Assembly (NCBI RefSeq): GCF_963556105.2
Contig: NZ_OY829944.1
Coordinates: 874,501 to 938,500 of the forward strand
DNA: 64,000 nt
Direction of reading: 5' to 3'
DNA from: an uncultured Tolumonas sp.
GTDB taxonomy: Bacteria > Pseudomonadota > Gammaproteobacteria > Enterobacterales > Aeromonadaceae
Part shown: positions 57,483 to 64,000 of the stretch, in pieces
Layout of the letters: every line of letters starts with the position of its first letter
Position numbering within the stretch: the first letter of the stretch is position 1
The notes under the pieces: generated by a model
Database searches by the model: none
Seen by the model: only the letters and a program-made list of their open reading frames with translations
What the model was told of the DNA's origin: nothing
Program-made: the position numbers and the translations under genes

Positions 57483-57965
57483 TTATCTGCCTTTGTTTTT
57501 CATCATGCGTTCTTTATCACGCTGCCATTCACGTTCTTTCAGGTCTTCACGTTTATCGTGTTCTTTCTTACCTTTAGCGAGACCAATCTCCACTTTGACC
57601 CATGCATGAGACCAGTACATTGCCAGCGGGATCAAGGTGTAACTCTGACGTTCGACGAGGCCAATCAAACGTTCTAATTCATTTTTTTTCAGTAATAATT
57701 TACGAATGCGGGTCGGGTCACAAATCACATGGGTGGATGCAACATTGAGTGGAGTAATGGTTGCACCAAACAGGAATGCCTCACCGTTTTGGAGTAATAC
57801 ATAGCTGTCAGCTATATTGGCTTTGCCTGCGCGCAGTGATTTGACTTCCCAGCCTTGTAGCGCCAGACCAGCCTCATATTTATCTTCAATGAAATATTCA
57901 TGGCGGGCTTTTTTGTTCAGCGCGATAGTACTGTCACCGCCTTTTTTCGTTTTATCTTTACTCAT
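57483..57965 (-). CDS. smpB: SsrA-binding protein SmpB
   Basis: This 160-residue OB-fold protein binds the tRNA-like part of tmRNA and delivers it to stalled ribosomes. Family marks are [27 protein letters not shown]-like N-terminal pattern, ADSYV, and the basic C-terminal tail ([20 protein letters not shown]) that enters the mRNA channel. ATG 57965 is preferred; the extension to 58031 is not family-like. Confidence 0.97.
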   Translation of the reverse strand: MSKDKTKKGGDSTIALNKKARHEYFIEDKYEAGLALQGWEVKSLRAGKANIADSYVLLQNGEAFLFGATITPLNVASTHVICDPTRIRKLLLKKNELERLIGLVERQSYTLIPLAMYWSHAWVKVEIGLAKGKKEHDKREDLKEREWQRDKERMMKNKGR

Positions 57966-58097
57966 GTCGCTGAAACCTTTTATAAACTTAAGCGTTCTAT
58001 TATACGTGTGGAATGAACGCTGTAAAACCAAACGCCACTCAGGTTTAGCGATTAGTCACAGCCCCATGCTAGAATTGGGTCAGCAAGAGGAGTGATT

Positions 58098-58532
58098 ATG
58101 GCGCGTGTAAACCGTAGTGCATTGGTGATGTATAGCGCAGAGCAAATGTTTAAGCTGGTCAATGATGTGGAAGCTTATCCGAAATTTTTACCGGGCTGTG
58201 TTGAAGGCAAGGTTCTGGAGCATTCGTCACAACAGATGGTGGCTGTTGTTGGTGTCTCAAAAGCCGGCATTCACAAGACATTTACTACCTGCAATACTTT
58301 GACACCTTACAATACTATCGATATGGAATTAGTGAAGGGCCCGTTTAAGATGTTGCGTGGCATCTGGCGGTTTGTGTCGCTGGATGAGCAAGCCTGCAAA
58401 ATAGAATTAGATCTGGAGTTTGAATTTATTTCCCCGTTGATTGAACTGGCCTTTGGCAAAATATTCCGAGAGCTGACGGGAGCCATGGTGCAGGCGTTTA
58501 CACAACGGGCGAAGGAGGTTTATGGTGTCTGA
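58098..58532 (+). CDS. ratA: RatA/Coq10-family START-domain protein
   Basis: This 144-residue protein is of the polyketide cyclase/START fold. It matches RatA (MARVNRSALVMYSAEQMFKL; YPKFLPGCVEG; KGPFKMLRGIW). E. coli RatA was reported as a toxin that blocks ribosome subunit joining, while homologues resemble the ubiquinone-binding protein Coq10; which applies is unsettled. ATG 58098 follows GAGGAG. It overlaps rnfH by 11 bases and is divergent from smpB, the standard arrangement. Confidence 0.93.
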   Translation: MARVNRSALVMYSAEQMFKLVNDVEAYPKFLPGCVEGKVLEHSSQQMVAVVGVSKAGIHKTFTTCNTLTPYNTIDMELVKGPFKMLRGIWRFVSLDEQACKIELDLEFEFISPLIELAFGKIFRELTGAMVQAFTQRAKEVYGV

Positions 58533-58824
58533 GCAGATCCAGATAGAAGTCGTGTATGCGTTACCGATGAACCAGACTGCGCTTACATTAAAAGTAAGTG
58601 TTGGTACTAGTGTTGAAGAGGCTATTCGTGAGTCAGGCATTCTGGCTCGGCATCCGGAAATTAATCTGGAAACGAATAAAGTCGGGTTATTTGGTCACAC
58701 TGTGGCATTAAACACTCGGCTGGAACGTGCAACCCGGATTGAGATATATCGTCCACTGATTGCTGATCCGAAAGAGATCCGTCGGCAACGGGCTGAAAAA
58801 GCGAAATTACAGTCGGTGAAATAA
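58522..58824 (+). CDS. rnfH: RnfH-family ubiquitin-like fold protein
   Basis: This 100-residue protein of the RnfH (UPF0125) family has a beta-grasp fold. The pattern IEVVYALPMNQTALTLKVSVG and EINLETNKVGLFGH is typical. Its function is unknown; in E. coli it was proposed as the antitoxin partner of RatA but support is weak. AAGGAGG precedes the ATG, which lies inside ratA, so the two are coupled. Confidence 0.92.
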   Translation: MVSEQIQIEVVYALPMNQTALTLKVSVGTSVEEAIRESGILARHPEINLETNKVGLFGHTVALNTRLERATRIEIYRPLIADPKEIRRQRAEKAKLQSVK

Positions 58825-58826
58825 TT

Positions 58827-58849
58827 TAGCCGTCGAAAGACGACGGCTA
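58827..58849. terminator. Hairpin between convergent rnfH and bamE
   Basis: TAGCCGTCG pairs perfectly with CGACGGCTA around AAAGA. T runs are weak on both sides, so it is a probable bidirectional terminator. Confidence 0.6.
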
Positions 58850-58869
58850 ATATCGAGCGTTAACTGAAA

Positions 58870-59211
58870 CTAAAGCGGTCTGTAGAAATCAGATGGGGTG
58901 TGAAAATCACCTGTGATGGCAGCAAGACGATCATTCTTAAACATGACATGCAAATCTTTGCGCTCTGCTTTATCCCAGCCTGGCTTCAGATAATAAATGT
59001 AATACCAGACATTCGGATCATTCTGATCGGTCACCATTGGGCTCCCCATCACATATTCAACCTGAGCGCGGGTCATGCCAATCCGCAGCTGATTTACTTG
59101 TTTTTGTTCGACATAATTACCCTGTGGAACATCAATACGATAGACGCAACCAGTAGTTGCAGACATCATCACGCCGGCTAACAGTGCCGCTATCCATTTG
59201 CGATTTTGCAT
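58870..59211 (-). CDS. bamE: Outer-membrane assembly lipoprotein BamE
   Basis: This 113-residue lipoprotein has a type II signal peptide ending ATTG with Cys22 as the lipidation site. The mature domain has the SmpA/OmlA fold (QLRIGMTRAQVEYVMGSPMV, WYYIYYLKPG). It is a non-essential part of the BAM complex that inserts barrel proteins into the outer membrane. The ratA-rnfH/bamE convergent layout is conserved in gamma-proteobacteria. Confidence 0.96.
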   Translation of the reverse strand: MQNRKWIAALLAGVMMSATTGCVYRIDVPQGNYVEQKQVNQLRIGMTRAQVEYVMGSPMVTDQNDPNVWYYIYYLKPGWDKAERKDLHVMFKNDRLAAITGDFHTPSDFYRPL

Positions 59212-59282
59212 GTCGATTCTTCTTGTCTGACAGTCAATTGAGCTGGCCTGATAATAACGGGTAAATATGCTCAGGGAAAGCG

Positions 59283-60950
59283 TCAGCCACTAATCAGCAG
59301 TTCACGGGCATTCGCCAGTGTGTTAGATGTGATCTGATCACCACCTAATAAGCGTGCTAACTCATTCAGTCGCATTGATTCATCCAGTAATTGCATGGAT
59401 GTTTCTGTCTGTTGACCATCATTATGTTTAGCCACTAAATATTGCTGATGGCCATGACCAGCTACTTGTGGCAAATGCGTCACGACAAGCACTTGGGTTG
59501 ATTGCCCTAACTGGCGCAGCATTTTTCCGACAATCGATGCGGTGCCACCACTGATCCCGACATCAACTTCATCGAAAATCAATGTTGGCGTCGCAATACG
59601 CTGTGCAGTAATGACCTGGATCGCGAGACTGATGCGTGACAATTCGCCGCCAGATGCGACTTTGGCCAGACTCTGCAATGGTTGCCCCGGATTGGTTGAC
59701 ACCTGAAATTCGGGAAGATCTAAGCCAGATGCGGTCGGTGTTGGTGTTTCTTGTGGGTGAAATACAATTTCCAGACGACCATCCGGCATATTTAACTGAC
59801 GGATCTGTTCGCTGATTTGCTGGCTGAGTTCTTCGGCATAACGCTGCCGACTAGCCGATAATTTCTGTGCTGAACTGAGGTATTCATCGCGAGCTTGTTG
59901 CAAACCGACCGCGAGTTCCTGCAAACGCTCATCAGCGGCGCTCAATTCTTGCAGTTCGCTACGTAATTGCTGATGTTTTTCAACTAACTCTTCGGGTTTG
60001 ACATGATGCTTACGTGCCAGTTCCATCGCTTTTGATAAACGAATTTCAACTTCGCTAAAACGAGCTGGGTCGATCTCTAAATGATCAAGATAGCTGCGCA
60101 ATTCATAATGACTTTCTTCTATCTGAATGCAGGCATCTTGCAGCATCTGCGCGATATTTTTTAATGATGGATCTAATTCGCCGAGTGGTTCCAGCTTATC
60201 CAGAACCTTTTTCATTAACTGGTTGATGGTGACATCGTCGCCATCGTCCAGCAATTGCAAACAGAACTGGCTGTCGTTAAGCAGGGATTCGCTATTCGCC
60301 AAGCGAGTGTGCTCTGCCACAATCGCTGTAAATTCATCAGGCTGTAACGCGAACTCATCGAGTTCCTGCACCTGATATTCCAGCAATTGTAGACGTGCCT
60401 GACGTTGCTCCTGCGCCTGACGCAACCGCTGACGTTCCGCATGCAGACTACGCCATTGTTGGTAATACTGGCGGGTAGAATCCAGCAGACCACGGTGATT
60501 GGCATACGCATCCAGCACCGTCAGCTGATATTCGGGTTTTAGTAATAATTGATGCGCATGCTGCCCATGAATGTTGATGAGGGTATTGCCGACTTGTTTT
60601 AACTGAGTCAGTGGAACCGGAGTACCATTGATATAAGCACGGGAGCGCCCTTCGCTGGTAATGACGCGGCGCAGGATGCATTCATCTTGCATATCAAGCT
60701 CATTTGCTTGTAGCCATTGTTGTGCATTCGGGTTGTTTTCGATATTAAAACGGGCGATCACTTCAGCTTTGTCTGAGCCGTGACGTAGCATTCCAGCATC
60801 AGCACGTTCACCAAGACAAAGCCCTAAAGCATCAATGGCGATTGATTTACCTGCACCCGTTTCACCGGTGACACAAGACATGCCATTGCGCAGGTCGAGC
60901 TCCAGAAATCGAACGATAGCAAAATTATGGATAGTAAGTTGTGTCAGCAT
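59283..60950 (-). CDS. recN: DNA repair protein RecN
   Basis: This 555-residue SMC-like ATPase acts in double-strand break repair. The Walker A motif is GETGAGKS at residues 29-36, a long coiled coil occupies about 150-380, and the C-terminal half has the signature ASGGELSRISLAIQ and Walker B LIFDEVDVGISGG. Two LexA boxes lie upstream, as for E. coli recN, so strong SOS induction is expected. Confidence 0.97.
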   Translation of the reverse strand: MLTQLTIHNFAIVRFLELDLRNGMSCVTGETGAGKSIAIDALGLCLGERADAGMLRHGSDKAEVIARFNIENNPNAQQWLQANELDMQDECILRRVITSEGRSRAYINGTPVPLTQLKQVGNTLINIHGQHAHQLLLKPEYQLTVLDAYANHRGLLDSTRQYYQQWRSLHAERQRLRQAQEQRQARLQLLEYQVQELDEFALQPDEFTAIVAEHTRLANSESLLNDSQFCLQLLDDGDDVTINQLMKKVLDKLEPLGELDPSLKNIAQMLQDACIQIEESHYELRSYLDHLEIDPARFSEVEIRLSKAMELARKHHVKPEELVEKHQQLRSELQELSAADERLQELAVGLQQARDEYLSSAQKLSASRQRYAEELSQQISEQIRQLNMPDGRLEIVFHPQETPTPTASGLDLPEFQVSTNPGQPLQSLAKVASGGELSRISLAIQVITAQRIATPTLIFDEVDVGISGGTASIVGKMLRQLGQSTQVLVVTHLPQVAGHGHQQYLVAKHNDGQQTETSMQLLDESMRLNELARLLGGDQITSNTLANARELLISG

Positions 60951-60990
60951 ACCGGGCAGGCTCCACTGCGGATAACTGACTTAAGTTTAC

Positions 60991-61008
60991 ACTGTATAAA
61001 TACACAGT
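60991..61008 (-). promoter_or_regulatory. LexA box 1 upstream of recN
   Basis: CTGT (60992-60995) and ACAG (61004-61007) are separated by the eight AT-rich bases ATAAATAC, matching the CTGT-N8-ACAG SOS box. It lies 41 bases before the recN start. Confidence 0.85.
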
Positions 61009-61030
61009 AAAGAGGTGTGAATGAAATTTT

Positions 61031-61048
61031 ACTGTATATTAAAACAGT
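61031..61048 (-). promoter_or_regulatory. LexA box 2 upstream of recN
   Basis: CTGT (61032-61035) and ACAG (61044-61047) enclose ATATTAAA. The box overlaps the last codons and stop of nadK and lies 40 bases from box 1, consistent with tandem LexA repression of recN. Confidence 0.8.
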
Positions 61049-61923
61049 TGATTGCTCCAACCTAATTTACTGCGCAACACATTAAAATAGTCGTAATCTT
61101 TCGGATGCAATAAGGTCAGTTGATGCGGTGCCCGACGAATAATAATTTCATCGCCAGGGTGCACTGATAACGTGACATGCCCATCACAGCTGACGTGTAA
61201 TTGTTCATCCGGGTTATCCGGCGCAATCACTAGCTTTACCTGGCGGTGTGCATCGATCACGATAGGGCGACAGCTCAACGTATGTGGAAACATCGGTACC
61301 AGCGTCATGACATTCAGCTGTGGAGTCAGGATCGGCCCGCCAGCCGATAAAGCATAAGCCGTTGAACCGGTTGGGGTAGAGACAATCATACCGTCAGCGC
61401 GCTGGCTAAACACAAAACTATCATCGATATAGACCGAGTATTCGATCATATGTGCAATTTTGCCGGGGTGTAACACCGCCTCATTGAGCGCGGTATTTGA
61501 CGATTTTGGCTCACCGTGGCGGTAGATAGTCGTTTCCAGCAAAAAACGATGTTCTGTCTGATAATCACCAGATAAAACTTGTTGCAGCGAATCTTGAAAA
61601 TCGTGCGGTGATAAATCAGTCAGAAAACCCAAATTGCCGCGATTAACGCCGATAACGGGCACATTGTAACGAGCGAGCACGCGCGCGGCGCCCAGCATAT
61701 GGCCATCACCACCCACCACGATGGCCAGATCGGCCTGTTTCCCCAGCTCAACGACATCCATACAATGGATTTTCGGGCATGAAAGCTGTCGTGAAAGTCG
61801 GCTTTCAACCAGCACTTTATAATGTTGCGCAGTCAGAAAATCATACAGTGCACTGATAGTCTGATTGACGTCATCGCTATTTGCCTTGCCCAGTAATGCC
61901 AGAGTACGAAAAGCCTTAGACAT
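61039..61923 (-). CDS. nadK: NAD kinase
   Basis: This 294-residue enzyme phosphorylates NAD to NADP with ATP. The catalytic motif is [11 protein letters not shown] with Asp73, and [18 protein letters not shown] and the [15 protein letters not shown] region are conserved. ATG 61923 ([12 protein letters not shown]) fits the family; the extension to 61980 runs into the grpE promoter region. It is upstream of recN in the same direction and divergent from grpE. Confidence 0.96.
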   Translation of the reverse strand: MSKAFRTLALLGKANSDDVNQTISALYDFLTAQHYKVLVESRLSRQLSCPKIHCMDVVELGKQADLAIVVGGDGHMLGAARVLARYNVPVIGVNRGNLGFLTDLSPHDFQDSLQQVLSGDYQTEHRFLLETTIYRHGEPKSSNTALNEAVLHPGKIAHMIEYSVYIDDSFVFSQRADGMIVSTPTGSTAYALSAGGPILTPQLNVMTLVPMFPHTLSCRPIVIDAHRQVKLVIAPDNPDEQLHVSCDGHVTLSVHPGDEIIIRRAPHQLTLLHPKDYDYFNVLRSKLGWSNQLF

Positions 61924-62008
61924 GGAGATATTCCTGAAAATGCTATGGCCCGAGTATAACTCTTTTACCTGATGAACCAATAAATTACCTGTTAATGAAA
62001 TTTATCCT

Positions 62009-62036
62009 CTTGAAAATGTCGATAGCACCCCCATAT
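62009..62036 (+). promoter_or_regulatory. Sigma-32 heat-shock promoter of grpE
   Basis: CTTGAAA (62009-62015) is followed after 13 bases by CCCCATAT (62029-62036), a near-perfect match to the sigma-32 consensus. grpE starts 33 bases further on. Confidence 0.88.
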
Positions 62037-62069
62037 CGGTGTCATTGCGTAACATTCAGGTAGTGAGAA

Positions 62070-62669
62070 ATGACTAATCAGGAACAAACTCAAGAACCCA
62101 TCGATCAGGAAACTCTGGCAGCAGAACAATCCGAAACCATCGCCATTGAAGGCATGGCTATCGATCCTGCTTATGTCGTTGAGCTTGAACAAAAGCTGGA
62201 ACAGGCTACTAACCAAGCAGTGGAAGAAAAAGATCGTGCACTGCGTACCGTCGCTGAAATGGAAAATCTGCGTCGCCGTACGGCACTGGACGTAGAAAAG
62301 GCGCATAAATTTGCGTTGGAAAAATTCGCCAGCGAATTGTTGCCAGTATTAGACAATCTGGAACGTACGCTGCAGGTTGCGGATAAAACTAACGAAGCAG
62401 TAAAACCGCTGTTGGAAGGCGTTGAGCTGACATTGAAATCCATGGCAAACAGTGTGGCTAAATTTGGTGTGATTGCTATCGACCCACAAGGCCAGTTGTT
62501 TGATCCAAACCAGCATCAAGCGATGAGCATGATCGAGAATCCTGACGTTGCACCGAACACCGTAATTGCTGTGATGCAAAAAGGTTATGAGCTGAATGGT
62601 CGTGTGATCCGCCCGGCGATGGTTATGGTTAGCAAAGCACCCACTGCCAGCGTCAATGTAGAAGTTTAA
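62070..62669 (+). CDS. grpE: Nucleotide exchange factor GrpE
   Basis: This 199-residue homodimeric cochaperone releases ADP from DnaK. It has an acidic unstructured N-terminus, a long dimer helix (about 35-100, [20 protein letters not shown]), a four-helix bundle and a C-terminal beta domain ([27 protein letters not shown]). It is followed by dnaK after 144 bases, with separate heat-shock promoters for each. Confidence 0.97.
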   Translation: MTNQEQTQEPIDQETLAAEQSETIAIEGMAIDPAYVVELEQKLEQATNQAVEEKDRALRTVAEMENLRRRTALDVEKAHKFALEKFASELLPVLDNLERTLQVADKTNEAVKPLLEGVELTLKSMANSVAKFGVIAIDPQGQLFDPNQHQAMSMIENPDVAPNTVIAVMQKGYELNGRVIRPAMVMVSKAPTASVNVEV

Positions 62670-62737
62670 TTTAAATTTCCCCTTGAATAGACGAGGGGAT
62701 AACACCATATAACAGTCAACGCCGTTTGGCGGGTTAA

Positions 62738-62765
62738 CTTGAAAATTGCGGTTTAGCCCCCACTT
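62738..62765 (+). promoter_or_regulatory. Sigma-32 heat-shock promoter of dnaK
   Basis: CTTGAAA (62738-62744) and CCCCACTT (62758-62765) are 13 bases apart, again a strong sigma-32 match. A hairpin of CCCCTTG with CGAGGGG at 62678-62698 lies just upstream and may attenuate read-through from grpE. Confidence 0.85.
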
Positions 62766-62813
62766 AATGAATAACGGTTTAAATGTAGTAAGAAATTCTG
62801 GAGACATATCAAA

Positions 62814-64000
62814 ATGGGTAGAATCATCGGTATTGACTTGGGCACCACCAACTCATGCGTGGCTATTCTGGATGGTGACACGGCTCGTGTAATTGAAAAT
62901 GCCGAAGGCGATCGTACCACTCCTTCCATCATTGCTTACACCGATGATGGCGAAATTCTGGTGGGTCAGCCAGCGAAACGTCAGTCAATCACTAACCCTA
63001 AAAACACCCTGTTCGCCATCAAACGTTTGATTGGCCGTCGTTATGAAGACGAAGAAGTTCAGCGTGACATCAAAATTATGCCATTCGATATTGTGCGTGC
63101 AGATAATGGCGACGCATGGGTAGACGTAAAAGGCCGCAAACTGGCTGCGCCACAAATTTCAGCCGAAGTGCTGAAAAAAATGAAGAAAACAGCCGAAGAT
63201 TTCCTGGGTGAACCAGTTACTGAAGCGGTAATTACTGTTCCTGCTTACTTCAACGATGCACAACGTCAGGCAACTAAAGATGCTGGCCGTATCGCGGGTC
63301 TGGATGTAAAACGTATTATTAACGAACCAACTGCAGCTGCTTTCGCGTATGGCGTAAACAAAGTGCAGGGCGAACGTAAAATCGCAGTTTATGACTTGGG
63401 TGGTGGTACATTCGACATCTCTATCATCGAAATTGATGAAATGGATGGCGAAAAAACCTTCGAAGTACTGTCTACCAACGGTGACACCCACTTGGGTGGT
63501 GAAGATTTTGATAACCGTCTGATCAACTATCTGGTAGACGAATTCAAACGCGAACAGGGTATCGATCTGCGTAAAGATCAGCTGGCTCTGCAACGTCTGA
63601 AAGATTCTGCAGAAAAAGCAAAAATTGAACTGTCCTCTGCACAACAGACAGAAGTGAACCTGCCATACATCACTGCTGATGCGACAGGTCCAAAACACAT
63701 GAATATCAAAGTAACCCGTTCTAAACTGGAGTCACTGGTTGAAGATCTGGTTAAGAAAACTATCGAACCACTGAAAACTGCGCTGAAAGATGCTGGTTTG
63801 TCAGTAAGCCAACTGGATGACATCATCCTGGTTGGTGGTCAGACTCGTATGCCAATGGTGCAAAAAGCGGTTGCTGATTTCTTTGGTAAAGAACCACGTA
63901 AAGACGTAAACCCTGATGAAGCAGTAGCTATGGGCGCAGCGATTCAAGGTGCGGTTCTGGCCGGTGAAAAACACGACGTACTGTTGCTGGACGTGACCCC
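62814..64000 (+). CDS. dnaK: Molecular chaperone DnaK (5' part, runs off the window)
   Basis: The first 395 or so codons of the Hsp70 chaperone are present: the complete nucleotide-binding domain and the linker region. Motifs are [12 protein letters not shown] at the start, [12 protein letters not shown] in the middle and [13 protein letters not shown], with VLLLDVTP marking the linker and start of the substrate domain at the window edge. GGAGA precedes the ATG. Together with GrpE upstream it forms the core heat-shock machine; dnaJ would be expected beyond the edge. Confidence 0.98.
   Translation, partial: MGRIIGIDLGTTNSCVAILDGDTARVIENAEGDRTTPSIIAYTDDGEILVGQPAKRQSITNPKNTLFAIKRLIGRRYEDEEVQRDIKIMPFDIVRADNGDAWVDVKGRKLAAPQISAEVLKKMKKTAEDFLGEPVTEAVITVPAYFNDAQRQATKDAGRIAGLDVKRIINEPTAAAFAYGVNKVQGERKIAVYDLGGGTFDISIIEIDEMDGEKTFEVLSTNGDTHLGGEDFDNRLINYLVDEFKREQGIDLRKDQLALQRLKDSAEKAKIELSSAQQTEVNLPYITADATGPKHMNIKVTRSKLESLVEDLVKKTIEPLKTALKDAGLSVSQLDDIILVGGQTRMPMVQKAVADFFGKEPRKDVNPDEAVAMGAAIQGAVLAGEKHDVLLLDVT

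Overview
The window is chromosomal DNA of a gammaproteobacterium. The best guess is the Aeromonadales, close to Tolumonas. This rests on the dksA-gluQ and pcnB-folK-panBCD blocks, ERIC-type repeats, a one-piece tmRNA beside smpB, an enterobacterial-style cys operon and a nifVWZM operon. The genus was inferred from gene content, not from a search. I saw no CRISPR array, rRNA, prophage or intact insertion sequence.

Layout. 0-4.3 kb: two glycine tRNA genes flank a complete siaABCD cyclic-di-GMP switch. 4.3-8.7 kb: an MHYT/PAS hybrid histidine kinase is translationally coupled to an HD-GYP response regulator that is broken by a homopolymer frameshift. 8.9-15.5 kb: gltX, an outer-membrane barrel protein and cysJIH. 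15.5-18.6 kb: a LysR regulator, a small unknown gene, the sugar phosphatase gene hxpA, and epd. 18.7-24.2 kb: an AT-rich five-gene operon (AfsA-like hotdog enzyme, exported protein, two HAD phosphatases, SDR reductase), a divergent TetR regulator and a convergent SMP-30-type lactonase. 24.5-28.1 kb: a PAS-GGDEF-EAL protein and an aromatic amino-acid permease. 28.2-31.1 kb: nifVWZM behind a NifA/IHF/sigma-54 control region. 31.1-36.4 kb: a metallophosphoesterase ending in an ERIC element, then an ATP-grasp / transglutaminase-7TM / retropepsin operon. 36.4-41.3 kb: cmoAB, ubiF, a LysR regulator and gstA. 41.5-47.5 kb: ychF-pth, panD, panC, panB, folK, pcnB. 47.7-51.9 kb: an RND efflux pair inserted in the opposite direction. 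51.9-56.2 kb: gluQ, dksA, thpR, a deaminase and an iron alcohol dehydrogenase. 57-64 kb: ssrA, smpB, ratA, rnfH, bamE, recN (two LexA boxes), nadK, then grpE and dnaK with one sigma-32 promoter each. dnaK runs off the window.

Most notable is the 18.7-23.2 kb cassette. Its parts match the logic of actinobacterial gamma-butyrolactone (A-factor type) signalling: an AfsA-like condensing enzyme, phosphatases, a ketoreductase and a TetR-family candidate receptor, with a 23-bp inverted repeat in the divergent control region. A signalling cassette of this design in a Gram-negative, AT-rich segment is the strongest candidate for an undescribed system here. Its function is inferred from family membership and context only. 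Cyclic-di-GMP control is also dense: siaD, the HD-GYP regulator and the GGDEF-EAL protein lie within 27 kb.
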